DNA from: Hydrogenophilales bacterium CG_4_10_14_3_um_filter_63_21
Lineage (GTDB): Bacteria; Pseudomonadota; Gammaproteobacteria; Burkholderiales; Thiobacillaceae
Direction of reading: 5' to 3'
DNA length: 64,000 bases
Assembly: GCA_002784045.1 (NCBI GenBank)
Contig: PFJX01000137.1
Span: 1-64,000, forward strand
Made by a program: the position numbers and the translations under genes. The number at the start of each line of letters is the position of its first letter. Positions within the stretch are counted from its first letter, which is position 1. Below the pieces are notes generated by a model that had not been told where the DNA came from, did no database searches, and saw nothing but the letters and a program-made list of their open reading frames with translations. Shown one piece after another: positions 32,151-42,773 of the stretch.

Positions 32151-33427
32151 TTCCTTTCCTCCACTTTCACCGTTTCGAGCGGTGTTCCCAGCAGGGCTTC
32201 CAGACGCGCCAGGGCGAGCGCCAGGCGGTATTCGACGGCGCGGCGGCGCAATCGGGCTGACTGGGTTTCGGCCATGCTCGTCCCCAGGTTGGTTCTGAGT
32301 TCCATTTCATACTCGGCACGCGCTTTTTCCAGGGCGAGATCACGGTAAACCGCGTTGGCTTCGCTGCCGCGCCGTTCGGATTCACGCAGAACCTGGATTT
32401 CTTCCCAGGTGTCAGCCAGTGCCTGGCGCAGTTCCTGTTGCAATTTGTCATGCCGAGCCTGGCGTTCCTGGAAGGTAGCCTGTTCGCGCGCCATGCGGGC
32501 ATCGACGCGGCCGCCCTGCCACAGCGGCCAGACGAAATTGAGGCCGGCGCGCAGATCGTCGCGGGTGCTGGCTTCGCGGCTCCAGGCGGCGGCTTCGGCC
32601 TCGAATTCCAGGCTGGGGCGGTTGTCGGCGCGCACCCCCGCGATGCGGCTTTGCGCGGCGGTCAGCCCTTGTTTCTGCGCCAGCAGGCGCGGGTTATGTG
32701 CCAGCATGTGGTCGAGCAGCAGCGCCAATTCCGGCAGCGGGCGTTCGTTGCCGGCGAGCTTGGGGTCGATCAGTTCTTCCTGCGCGGCGCCGGTGCGGTT
32801 AAGGGCGAGGCCGAGTTGCATACGTTGGTCGCGCAATTGGCGCAGGACGCCATTGCGCCGGGTTCGGCTGTCGAGGTAACGCGCCTCCAGTTCGGCCAGT
32901 TCCCATTGCGCCATCTGGCCCATGGCCTGGCGATCGCGGGCGTTGTCCCAACTGACGTAGGCGGTTGCCATGAATTCTGTTTCGGCGGCGTATTGCATGT
33001 CGGCCAGGAGCACGGCGAAGAACTGCGCCATCAGGGTGAGGCGGCGTAGCGCCCGGGTGTCGAGCAATTGCAGGCCGCTCGCGGCGGCATCAAACCGCGC
33101 GGCGGCCCGCCCGGTTTCCTGGCGACCGGCATCGAACAGCGTCTTGCGAGCGTTGAGGCGGGCCTGGTGGTCGGGATGGAAGCGGTCGTTATAGGCCCCG
33201 TTGCGGCCGCCGCGCAGCGCCCCTTCCAGGGTGACATGGAAGTCGTTGAGGCTCTCGGCGAGTCGTTGCTCGGCCAAGGCTGCGGCCTGCTGGGCGCGCG
33301 CGAGGTCGAGGTCGGGGTGCGGCGCCTCGGCTTGTGCCAGCACCGCTTCCAGGGTGAGGGTGGGTGCGGGTTCGATGGCCAGAGCGGTACTGGCGACGGC
33401 CGCCAGAATCAGCAGCCAGCCGGTCAT
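32147..33427 (-). CDS. TolC-family outer membrane efflux protein
   Basis: MTGWLLILAAVASTALAIEPAPTLTLEAVLAQAEAPHPDLDLARAQQAAALAEQRL; ATGA overlap with the upstream thioredoxin gene. Confidence 0.88.
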   Translation of the reverse strand: MTGWLLILAAVASTALAIEPAPTLTLEAVLAQAEAPHPDLDLARAQQAAALAEQRLAESLNDFHVTLEGALRGGRNGAYNDRFHPDHQARLNARKTLFDAGRQETGRAAARFDAAASGLQLLDTRALRRLTLMAQFFAVLLADMQYAAETEFMATAYVSWDNARDRQAMGQMAQWELAELEARYLDSRTRRNGVLRQLRDQRMQLGLALNRTGAAQEELIDPKLAGNERPLPELALLLDHMLAHNPRLLAQKQGLTAAQSRIAGVRADNRPSLEFEAEAAAWSREASTRDDLRAGLNFVWPLWQGGRVDARMAREQATFQERQARHDKLQQELRQALADTWEEIQVLRESERRGSEANAVYRDLALEKARAEYEMELRTNLGTSMAETQSARLRRRAVEYRLALALARLEALLGTPLETVKVEERK

Positions 33428-33960
33428 CGTTTGCTGGCCTGGTGCTTGTAAATATTGAACGGTTGCGTCTTGTAGGCGCCTTCCACCACATAACGCCCAA
33501 GCAGCAGGAACTCCTCGGGCGTCTGTGTGGCGCCAGTGAAGCGGGTAACAAGGCGGCCTTCCAGGTCGAAGAACAGGAAGGTGGGGGTGGCGCGCGCCCG
33601 GTTGGCCAGGGCGAAGGCTTTTTCGGTGGTGGCGTTGCCCTGGAAGTCGGTCATGTCGGTGCCGCCTTTTACGTCCACCGTGTAGATGAGGAAGTGCTTG
33701 CGAAACCAGTCCTGCACTTCGGATTGATTGAGCACGGTGCCCTTCATGCGCGCGCAGAATGGACACTCTTCCATTTCGAACATGATCAGCACGCCGGCCT
33801 TGCCTTCTTGTTTGGCGGTGGCGAGCTCTTCCTTGAAATCGCCCATCTTGGACATGAAAAAATGGCTCATCGGATCGCGCGCTTCGGCCAGGGCCGGCTG
33901 GAGCGGGACGGCGAGCGTGAGCGTGAGCGCAAGGGCGAGCCAGCCCATGGGCGTCTTCAT
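33424..33960 (-). CDS. Thioredoxin-fold (SoxW/DsbD-like) periplasmic protein
   Basis: ATAKQEGKAGVLIMFEMEECPFCARMKGTVLNQSEVQDWFRKHF; CPFC motif. Confidence 0.85.
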   Translation of the reverse strand: MKTPMGWLALALTLTLAVPLQPALAEARDPMSHFFMSKMGDFKEELATAKQEGKAGVLIMFEMEECPFCARMKGTVLNQSEVQDWFRKHFLIYTVDVKGGTDMTDFQGNATTEKAFALANRARATPTFLFFDLEGRLVTRFTGATQTPEEFLLLGRYVVEGAYKTQPFNIYKHQASKR

Positions 33961-34418
33961 TTTTTGCCGCGGATGTAGCGTTCGATGGCGTCGCGGGTGA
34001 TGGCGCCGACGTTATAGGCCACCTGTTTGCCCTTTGGGTTGTACAGGTAGGTGGTGGGTAGGCCGGGAACGTTGCCGACCTGGGTGGCGAGTTTGTAGTT
34101 GCCCAGCACCATCGGGTAGGAAATCATCATCTGTTCGGCGAACTCCAACACCTCTTTGGGGTCGCGGTAATCCATCGCCACGCCGATCACCACCAGGTTG
34201 TTTTTCTTGTTTTCATGCAGGGTGACCAGGTCGGGAATTTCCGCCAGACAGGGCGGGCACCAGGTGGCCCAGAAGTTCACCAACACCCACTTGCCCTTGT
34301 ATTTCTCCAGACTCTGGGCCTTGCCCTTGCTATCGGTGAAGGAGAAGGCCTGGGCGGCAAAGGCGCTGGTGAGTAGAAAAATAAAGACACATAGACGCGA
34401 GCTCATGGGCATGTCCAA
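33957..34418 (-). CDS. TlpA-family thioredoxin-like disulfide reductase
   Basis: LEKYKGKWVLVNFWATWCPPCLAEIPDLVTLHE. Confidence 0.92.
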   Translation of the reverse strand: MDMPMSSRLCVFIFLLTSAFAAQAFSFTDSKGKAQSLEKYKGKWVLVNFWATWCPPCLAEIPDLVTLHENKKNNLVVIGVAMDYRDPKEVLEFAEQMMISYPMVLGNYKLATQVGNVPGLPTTYLYNPKGKQVAYNVGAITRDAIERYIRGKK

Positions 34419-34452
34419 AAAAATGAATGAGACCGGGCGGTCTCGCGAGGGT

Positions 34453-35016
34453 TCAGTGGGATTTTAGGTCGTGCCCGGCGGGCTGTCCGCCGTGTCCGTC
34501 GGCGGCATGGGTCAGGTACAGCGCCAAGCCGATCAGCGCCACCGCGCCGGCCAGATAGAGCAGGTCAAGGGCGCTGCCTACTTTTAGCTTTAGCGCCAAC
34601 TCGAAGATGGTGACGATCATGATCATGATGATCACCTTGGCCAGGCGTTGTTTCAGGTCGTCCAGGCTGCGGACTACCAGAATGGCGCTGGATGCCTTGC
34701 TGTGCTGCGCTTCGTCGATGTCGCTGATGAACAACTCATACATGCCGAGGCCGAAAATCAGCATCACCGTAGCCAGCAGGTAGCCATCCACCACTTCCAC
34801 CACGTGAGTGATGGTCTCGTCATGCAAGGCCTTGCGCGCTTCGGCGGCAAGGTCCGGGTCGGAGTAGTGGAGAATGTGGGAAACCAGATAGACCACGTCT
34901 ACCGTGGCCATGTAGAAGATGGCGAAAGCGGCGGCCATGCTCGCCACCACGGCAAAAAGCACCACATAGCGGCTGCGCCAGAGCAAGCCCTCAAAAACCT
35001 TTTCGATCAGATGCAT
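34453..35016 (-). CDS. YqhA family membrane protein (UPF0114)
   Basis: LWRSRYVVLFAVVASMAAAFAIFYMATVDV...VVEVVDGYLLATVMLIFGLGMYELFISDID. Confidence 0.85.
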   Translation of the reverse strand: MHLIEKVFEGLLWRSRYVVLFAVVASMAAAFAIFYMATVDVVYLVSHILHYSDPDLAAEARKALHDETITHVVEVVDGYLLATVMLIFGLGMYELFISDIDEAQHSKASSAILVVRSLDDLKQRLAKVIIMIMIVTIFELALKLKVGSALDLLYLAGAVALIGLALYLTHAADGHGGQPAGHDLKSH

Positions 35017-35138
35017 CGTCGTTCTCGGTGAACTGGGGAAAATTGCCGTTCTGGGCCATTCCCCCCGAAGGTAGAATGCCGCCGTTCGAGGCGCTTGCTG
35101 CTCAGCGCTGAATTCCCTCGTAGGAGTTACGGGAACAA

Positions 35139-36710
35139 ATGCAACCCAGATTCGTCCTGCCCGCTCGTGAGCCGGCGCGCACTATAAACGTGGAGTCAAA
35201 ACCCAGGCAAGTTGACGCGTGGGTTTTGCGCTTGCCCATGTCCAACCCCACCCAGGCGGGGGAGGAGTTGGCCGATTACCTGGCTACCCTCAATCGTGCC
35301 GGGGTTTCCCACGATGCGCGCGCCAAGGTGATGGAGCGCCTCGATCCCGTGGTGGAGGAGGTGACCGGCTCACTGCGCGAACAATACGGCTCGGTTTCCC
35401 TCCCCCTGCCGGCCAAACAACGCCACAACGCGGAACTGGCGCAACGCCTGCTACTGGAAACCGCCGACTGTTACAAGGCGCTGACGCTGGACTGGACCGG
35501 CAAACGCTTCCACCTGTTTGGTGGCAATCCGTTGCCGCGCTATCTGCAACGCATCCTCCTGGCTTTGCAATCCGTCCTGGAAGTCTGCTACGAAACCCAC
35601 GAATCCTGCCCCCACGGGCTCTGGGTGGATATGCACCAGACTTACAACTATGCCTTGCGTAATGGCCTCAAGGAGGTAGTGCCGGAGGGCAGCAAGCACA
35701 TGCTGTCGCTGGAGCAGATCTATCTGGCCACCCTGCTGCTGGCGCTGGCCGATCCCTATCACTTTCCGCAAAGCGAACTGCTCTGGGCCAAGGACATCAT
35801 CGCGCGCTACGCCAATCTGGCGCAGTTATACCCCACCAATGAATCTACCAAGGGCAAGGCCGGCCTGTTCCTGGTCGAGGTCAACACCGACACGCCGCCC
35901 CTGCCGCTCGCTCGCGAGCCGCATCCCATGAACCCACGCTGGGATTTGTTGCTCACCACCACCGATCTGGCCAAACATCTGGCGCTGCTCAGCAGCCACC
36001 TGCGCGGCCAGGAAGACATCGAGAAACTCGGTCTGCCCGAGGCCGCGCGCGACCCCGCCTACGCCACCATGTTGCGCCGCCTCAAGCTCAACTGGGGCGC
36101 TTCCCTGCAACGCATGGCGCAGCGCCGCCGGCATCAGAACGGGCGGGAATTCGAGGTGAGCTTCGGCCTCAAGTCGGTGCACAGCCTGATTTCTCCGCCC
36201 ACCGCCAGCGATGCCATTGTCTACGGCAGCGGCAGCCATGATGCGCCGCCGGTTCCATTACGCTGCAATACCGTGAACGACAGCATGGGTGGCCTGGCCT
36301 TGCGCCACAGTGGCCAAGGCGTGCAGATCCGGGTCGGCGATGTGGTGGGTATGCGCCAGGGCAACTGCACCTGGAGCATTGGCCTGGTGCGCTGGTTTCG
36401 TATTCCCGCGGCGGGTGAGGTGTATTTCGGCGTGCAGCTTCTGGCGCCCCAGGCGGACGCCGTGCAATTGCGCCGTCTCGACAACGGCCGCCAATGGCCT
36501 GGCCTGTTATTGCTGCCTAACCCGGTTACCCGCCAAGCCCCCATGTTGCTCTCCCTGCCCAGCGCCTTCGGCCCGGATATTTCGGCCGAGGTGAGGACAG
36601 TGCGGGGCAAGCAGACCATCAAGGTGGATAAACGCCTGGAGTCCACGCCCAGCGTGGATGTCTACCGCTTCCAGATGGAACCTCCCGCGCCGCCGACAGC
36701 AAGAAGCTGA
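35139..36710 (+). CDS. Conserved protein with possible C-terminal PilZ-like domain
   Basis: 523 aa; C-terminus GVQIRVGDVVGMRQGNCTWSIGLVRWFRIPAAGEVYFGVQLL resembles PilZ strands; start codon uncertain. Confidence 0.55.
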   Translation: MQPRFVLPAREPARTINVESKPRQVDAWVLRLPMSNPTQAGEELADYLATLNRAGVSHDARAKVMERLDPVVEEVTGSLREQYGSVSLPLPAKQRHNAELAQRLLLETADCYKALTLDWTGKRFHLFGGNPLPRYLQRILLALQSVLEVCYETHESCPHGLWVDMHQTYNYALRNGLKEVVPEGSKHMLSLEQIYLATLLLALADPYHFPQSELLWAKDIIARYANLAQLYPTNESTKGKAGLFLVEVNTDTPPLPLAREPHPMNPRWDLLLTTTDLAKHLALLSSHLRGQEDIEKLGLPEAARDPAYATMLRRLKLNWGASLQRMAQRRRHQNGREFEVSFGLKSVHSLISPPTASDAIVYGSGSHDAPPVPLRCNTVNDSMGGLALRHSGQGVQIRVGDVVGMRQGNCTWSIGLVRWFRIPAAGEVYFGVQLLAPQADAVQLRRLDNGRQWPGLLLLPNPVTRQAPMLLSLPSAFGPDISAEVRTVRGKQTIKVDKRLESTPSVDVYRFQMEPPAPPTARS

Positions 36711-36775
36711 GGGCAGCCTGGCGGGGCTAACGGTCATGGCGGCCAGGAATTCCCCGGTTGATGAAACCGGTCGCA

Positions 36776-36860
36776 CTTGTAGCGCCGGCTTCCAGCCGGC
36801 GTCTTTCTGATTAGGCCCACGAAGCCGGCTGGAAGCCGGCGCTACAGGAGGAACGTGAGC
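36776..36860. repeat. Composite REP/BIME-like repeat
   Basis: ttgtagcgccggcttccagccggcgtctttctgattaggcccacgaagccggctggaagccggcgctacagg; close copy of the 14671-14770 core. Confidence 0.82.
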
Positions 36861-36871
36861 TTGTTCCACGT

Positions 36872-36903
36872 TAAAGAAAGTGCGGTCGAGCCGCGCTTTC
36901 TTT
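36872..36903. terminator. Bidirectional terminator-like hairpin
   Basis: AAAGAAAGTGCGG-TCGAG-CCGCGCTTTCTTT between convergent genes. Confidence 0.65.
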
Positions 36904-36922
36904 ATGGGTGGCGGCAGGCGTT

Positions 36923-37672
<750 letters not shown>

Positions 37673-37676
<4 letters not shown>

Positions 37677-38227
37677 GCAATCTCCAACAGACAGAAGTGG
37701 GATTGGCCCGCCCGGCCCTGGCGCAACACGATCATGCCAGGCGGCGCCAGCGGAGCGGGCGATTCGGCGTAGATTCTACCGTCAGGCGCTAGACGTGTCG
37801 CCGCGAGCGAAAGGGTGCTTTGTAACAAATCGCTGGCAAAGGGCGGGTCGAGGAAGATCAGGTCATAGGCTTCACCAGGCCGTGCCAGGTAGCTTCGCGC
37901 ATCGCGGCGCAGCACTTCGATACCGGATGCCGCCAGGGTCCGCGCATTTTTCAGCAAAGCCTCGTGCGCGCGGCGTTCCTGTTCCAGCATCACCACGCGC
38001 GCGGCACCACGCGAGGCGGCCTCGAAGCCGAGCGCCCCACTGCCGGCGAAAACATCCAGGCAGACCAACTCATCGAGGCGTTGGCCGAGCCAGTTGAACA
38101 GGGTTTCCCGCACCCGATCCGGTGTCGGCCGCAAGCCAGGCAGGTCGGGAAAATACAGCAGCCGGCCGCGGTAGGCGCCGCCGATGATACGGACGCGGTT
38201 ATTTACCCGCTGCGTCAATCTGCCCAC
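37673..38227 (-). CDS. rsmD: 16S rRNA (guanine(966)-N(2))-methyltransferase
   Basis: VRIIGGAYRGRLLYFPDLPGLRPTPDRVRETLFNWLG...LDVFAGSGALGFEAASRGA...DLIFLDPPF. Confidence 0.95.
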
Positions 38228-39620
38228 CGACGATCACCGTGCTCATCGCCGCCGGCCGCACCCGCGCGCGGAAGGCGCGCAGGATGTCGTCACGGCTCAC
38301 CGCGTCCACCCGGGCCGTGTAGGTGTCCAGCCAATCCAGCGGCAGCCGGTAGAAGCCGATCATGGCCAGGTATTCGAGAATCTTCTTGTTGCTGTCGATG
38401 CGCATGGGGAAGCCACCGATCAGATTGTTCTTGGCCTGGGTCAGCTCGACCTCGCTGGGGCCTTCCTTGAGGTAGCGCTCGACTTCCGCGCGGGCGGAAT
38501 CCACCGCGTCGTCGGTCGCCTGGCGCCGGGTTTGCAGGCCGATCTGGAACGGCCCTAGTTCGCGCATCGGCATGAAGTAGCTGTAGACGCTGTAGGCCAG
38601 GCCTTTCTTGTCGCGGATGGCCTTGGTCAGGCGCGAATCAAAGCCGCCGCCACCAAGGATGTAGTTGCCCACGTACAGCGGGAAGTAATCGGCGTCCTCG
38701 CGTTGCAGTCCAGGCAGGCCCATGAACAGATGGCTTTGCGTGGCGTGATGGGGAATCACCTGTTGTTTGCCACCGGGTTTGCCATCATTCACTGCCTTGA
38801 CCGGCGGCAGGGGCGCGGGCGCGGCGCCAGGCGGCAGGCCCATGGCGAGCTTTTCCGCCAGGGCTTCCGCTTCCGCGCGGTTGATGTCGCCCATCACGGC
38901 GATGACCATGTTGTGTGCCCGGTAATAGGCGCGATGGAAAGCCACCAGATCGGAGCGGCTTAGCTTCGCCACCGTCGCCACTTCGCCGCTTTCGTTTAGC
39001 GCATAAGGGTGGTCGCCATAGATCGCGGCCTGGAAGGCTTTTTCGCCGATGTGTTCGGGAAGTGTTTCAGCTTCCTGTAAAGCGGCGATGACGCGCGCTT
39101 TTTCCCGCTCCAGGATGCTGGCATCGAAGCGCGGCACGGCCAGGATGGCGGCCAGCAAGTCCAGCGTCTGATCGCGTTCCGCCTTGCCGGAGAGGGTGCG
39201 CACCTGGAAACCGGCGCGGTCGGCATCGAGGCGGCCGCCCAGATTAGCGCCCACGTCGGCCATTTTTTCCGAGATGTCGCGCTCGTCGTAAGTGCCCGCG
39301 CCCAGCGTCATGGCATGGCGCGTGAGGCTGGCGAGGCCGGATTTCTCGCGGCTATCACGAGCGCTGCCGGCATCGAAATCGACGCTGATATCCAGCATCG
39401 GCAGTTCGTGGTTTTCCACGAAATAGACGCGCGCGCCCTGCGGCGTGCTCCAGTTTTGGAGGTTGAGCCCGGCCAGGGCCTGCGGCGGCAGCAGCAGCGT
39501 GGCGAGGAGAGCAGCGCCCCCGGCTCGGAAAAATCGCCCGAGCCGCCCCCCGCGGGGGCCAAGTCGTTCTTGGGGCGGCCCGGCGAACAACTTGAGAGAA
39601 AGAATGCGCTCAATTCGCAT
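38199..39620 (-). CDS. M16 family metallopeptidase (non-catalytic-type partner)
   Basis: M16 fold, QNWSTPQGARVYFVENHELPMLDISVDFDAGSARDSREKSGLASLTRHAMTLGAGTYDE; no HxxEH motif visible. Confidence 0.9.
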   Translation of the reverse strand: MRIERILSLKLFAGPPQERLGPRGGRLGRFFRAGGAALLATLLLPPQALAGLNLQNWSTPQGARVYFVENHELPMLDISVDFDAGSARDSREKSGLASLTRHAMTLGAGTYDERDISEKMADVGANLGGRLDADRAGFQVRTLSGKAERDQTLDLLAAILAVPRFDASILEREKARVIAALQEAETLPEHIGEKAFQAAIYGDHPYALNESGEVATVAKLSRSDLVAFHRAYYRAHNMVIAVMGDINRAEAEALAEKLAMGLPPGAAPAPLPPVKAVNDGKPGGKQQVIPHHATQSHLFMGLPGLQREDADYFPLYVGNYILGGGGFDSRLTKAIRDKKGLAYSVYSYFMPMRELGPFQIGLQTRRQATDDAVDSARAEVERYLKEGPSEVELTQAKNNLIGGFPMRIDSNKKILEYLAMIGFYRLPLDWLDTYTARVDAVSRDDILRAFRARVRPAAMSTVIVGGQIDAAGK

Positions 39621-41004
39621 GGCGGCCTCCTAAGCCCTGGTGGGCGGGTTTGTGGGTATCCAGTGGTTGCGGGTCGAGCCGCGCCACGGTCAGTGTGCTG
39701 TCCACCAGATATTTGCCGGCTACCGCGCGTACCTGTTCGGCCGTGACTTCCTTGAGTTTGCGGAAACGGGTGTCACGCGCTCGGTAATCCAGCCCGGCGG
39801 TGCTCCACTCGCCAATCAGCATGGCTTGGTAGAACAGGGAATCCTGTTGGTAGACCTGGCTCGCCAAAACTTGCGCTTTGACCCGGGCGAGTTCCTGAAC
39901 GCCGACGCCGTCGCGGACGATGCGGGCGATTTCCTGTTTCAACGCGGCTTCGACTTCCGCCACCGTGTGGCCCTCGGCCGGCGTCGCATCGACCATGAAC
40001 AGGGCGGGGCCGCGCGCGACGGGGTCGTAACCGGCGCTGGCCTCGGTGGCCACACGTTGGTCACGCACCAGTGACTGGTTCAGCCGCGCGGAGGCATGGC
40101 CATCGAGTACCCCGGCGAGAATTTCCAGTGCATAGGGATCACTGTCCTTTTCCGGGTTGGCCAGGGTCGGTGCCTGCCAGGCCAGCGCCACCACCGGCAG
40201 CTTGGCCGGCGCCTTCACCGTCACCTGTTTGCCGCCATTCTGCTCGGGCTCGCGCAGCGGCTTGCGCCGCGGCAACGACCGCGCGGCCAGCGCGCCGAAA
40301 TACTGCCGCGCCCAGCCGAATACCTGAGTGGGGTCGACATCGCCGGCCACCACCAGGGTGGCGTTGTTGGGCACATACCAGCGCTGATACCAGTCACGCG
40401 CATCGTCCACATTCATGCTCTTGAGATCGTCCATCCAGCCGATCACCGGGTGCCGATACGGATGTGCCTGGAAGGCCGTGGCCATCAGCCCTTCGTACAG
40501 GCGCGCCTGCGGGTTGTCCTCGGTGCGTAAGCGCCGTTCTTCCATGACTACCTGGATTTCTTTGGCGAATTCATCGGCGGACAAGGAGAGATTCGCCATG
40601 CGATCCGCTTCCAGTTTCAGCGCCAGTTCCAGCCGGTCCTTCTGCAAGGTCTGGAAATAGGCGGTGTGGTCATGTGCGGTGAAGGCATTCTCGCGGCCGC
40701 CAGCGGCGGCGATGCGGCGCGAGAACTCGCCCGCCGGCACGTCCAGGGTGCCCTTGAACATCATGTGTTCCAGGACATGCGCGACACCGGTCGTGCCGTA
40801 GCTCTCGTCCATGCTGCCGGCGCGATACCACACCTGGGATACCGCCACCGGCGCGCGGCGGTCGGTCTTGACGATGACCCGCATGCCGTTGGCGAGGGTC
40901 TGTTCGACGATTTCGGCGTGGGCTGTAGCCGCAAAAACCAGGCTCAGGGTTATCAACAATCTCTTCATGGGGGGCAAGCCAAGGCGGGGTAACGGGGGGC
41001 GCAT
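39610..41004 (-). CDS. M16 family zinc metallopeptidase (pitrilysin-like)
   Basis: GVAHVLEHMMFKGT carries HxxEH-type motif (HVLEHM). Confidence 0.93.
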   Translation of the reverse strand: MRPPLPRLGLPPMKRLLITLSLVFAATAHAEIVEQTLANGMRVIVKTDRRAPVAVSQVWYRAGSMDESYGTTGVAHVLEHMMFKGTLDVPAGEFSRRIAAAGGRENAFTAHDHTAYFQTLQKDRLELALKLEADRMANLSLSADEFAKEIQVVMEERRLRTEDNPQARLYEGLMATAFQAHPYRHPVIGWMDDLKSMNVDDARDWYQRWYVPNNATLVVAGDVDPTQVFGWARQYFGALAARSLPRRKPLREPEQNGGKQVTVKAPAKLPVVALAWQAPTLANPEKDSDPYALEILAGVLDGHASARLNQSLVRDQRVATEASAGYDPVARGPALFMVDATPAEGHTVAEVEAALKQEIARIVRDGVGVQELARVKAQVLASQVYQQDSLFYQAMLIGEWSTAGLDYRARDTRFRKLKEVTAEQVRAVAGKYLVDSTLTVARLDPQPLDTHKPAHQGLGGRHAN

Positions 41005-41050
41005 GATAGAATTTCCAGGCTAATAACGCAGCCTCTGACGCACATTCCCC

Positions 41051-42100
41051 GTGTTTGGTTTCTTCAAATCCCGCAAGACGCAGCCCGAGGTTGCCGCCTC
41101 AGTTTCCACCAACGCCGCCGCTGAGGCAGCAACTGAGGTGGCAACCGAGGTGCCCTCGGAAGCTGATTCCACGCCAAAACTGTCCTGGGCACAGCGCCTG
41201 AAATCTGGCCTGGCGCGCACCCGCAACACCTTTGCCAGCCAGATTGCCGGCGTGTTCGGCGTCGGCGCCAAGATTGACGAGGGGGTGTTCGAGGAACTGG
41301 AAACGGTCCTCCTTTCCGCCGATGTCGGTGTCGAAGCGACCCAGCGCCTGATCGACAAACTACGCGGCCGCGTGAAACGCGACCGCCTTGCTGACGCCAG
41401 CCAGCTCCGCGATGCGCTCAAGGCCGAGTTAGTGGACCTGATGGCGCCGCTGGAGCGTCCGCTCGACACCCGCGGCAACAAACCCTTTGTGATCATGCTG
41501 GCCGGGGTCAACGGCGCCGGCAAGACCACCACCATTGGCAAACTGGCGTGTCGTTTCCAGGCCGAGGGCAAGAGCGTGCTGCTGGCGGCCGGCGACACCT
41601 TCCGCGCCGCCGCGCGCGAACAACTGGCCGAGTGGGGCAAGCGTAACAACGTGGAAGTGATTTCCTCGCAGGCCGGCGACTCCGCCGCCGTGATCTTCGA
41701 TGCCATCCAGTCGGCGCGCGCGCGCGGCATCGACGTGGTGCTGGCCGACACCGCCGGCCGCCTGCCGACCCAATTGCACCTGATGGAAGAGATTCGCAAG
41801 GTCAAGCGGGTGATCCAGAAGGCCGACGCCAGCGCACCGCACGAAGTGCTGCTAGTGCTTGACGCCAACATCGGCCAGAACGCGCTGATGCAGGTGAAAG
41901 CCTTTGACGAAGCCTTGGGGTTGACCGGCCTGGTCATGACCAAGCTGGACGGCACCGCCAAGGGGGGGGTCATCGCGGCACTGGCGGCGCGTTTTGGTAA
42001 CCGGCAACCGATACCGGTGCGCTTCATTGGCATTGGCGAAGGCCTGGAGGATCTGCAACCCTTCCGCGTCGCCGAGTTCGTGGACGCCCTGTTCGGGTAA
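41051..42100 (+). CDS. ftsY: Signal recognition particle receptor FtsY
   Basis: [46 protein letters not shown]. Confidence 0.97.
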   Translation: MFGFFKSRKTQPEVAASVSTNAAAEAATEVATEVPSEADSTPKLSWAQRLKSGLARTRNTFASQIAGVFGVGAKIDEGVFEELETVLLSADVGVEATQRLIDKLRGRVKRDRLADASQLRDALKAELVDLMAPLERPLDTRGNKPFVIMLAGVNGAGKTTTIGKLACRFQAEGKSVLLAAGDTFRAAAREQLAEWGKRNNVEVISSQAGDSAAVIFDAIQSARARGIDVVLADTAGRLPTQLHLMEEIRKVKRVIQKADASAPHEVLLVLDANIGQNALMQVKAFDEALGLTGLVMTKLDGTAKGGVIAALAARFGNRQPIPVRFIGIGEGLEDLQPFRVAEFVDALFG

Positions 42101-42104
42101 GCCC

Positions 42105-42773
42105 ATGTCCGCTCAGACGCTAATCGAAATAGCCGAAGTCACCAAGCGCTACCCCGGCGGCCACGAAGCGCTGTCCAACATTTCGCTCACTATCGCCTCC
42201 GGCGAAATGGTGTTCCTCACGGGCCACTCCGGCGCCGGGAAAAGCACCCTGTTAAAACTCATCGCCGCCATCGAACGCCCCACCAGCGGCCATATCATTG
42301 TCAACGGCCAGAACGTCGGCCGCATGAGGCGCCCGGCGCTGCCCTTCTTTCGCCGCAACATCGGCCTGATCTTCCAGGACCACAAGTTGCTTTATGACCG
42401 CACGGTGTTCGATAACGTGCTGATGCCGTTGCATATCCAGGGTGTGATCGGCCATGACGCCGCCCGTCGGGTGCGCGCCGCGCTCGACAAAGTGGGTCTG
42501 CTCAACAAGGAACGCGCCCGCCCCATCACCCTGTCCGGCGGCGAACAACAGCGCCTGTGCATCGCCCGCGCCATCGTCAGCCGCCCCGCTCTGGTGTTGG
42601 CCGACGAACCCACCGCCAACCTGGACGATGCCTATGCGCGCGACATCATGGACATGTTCCGCGCCTTCAACGAAGTCGGTGTCACCCTCATCATCTCCAC
42701 CCACGACCAGGCGTTGATCCACCGCTACGGCGGCCGCAAGGTCACCCTGGCCTACGGCAAACTGGTTTCCTGA
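42105..42773 (+). CDS. ftsE: Cell division ATP-binding protein FtsE
   Basis: Walker A GHSGAGKSTLLKL, LSGGEQQRLCIARAI, ADEPTANLD. Confidence 0.96.
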   Translation: MSAQTLIEIAEVTKRYPGGHEALSNISLTIASGEMVFLTGHSGAGKSTLLKLIAAIERPTSGHIIVNGQNVGRMRRPALPFFRRNIGLIFQDHKLLYDRTVFDNVLMPLHIQGVIGHDAARRVRAALDKVGLLNKERARPITLSGGEQQRLCIARAIVSRPALVLADEPTANLDDAYARDIMDMFRAFNEVGVTLIISTHDQALIHRYGGRKVTLAYGKLVS

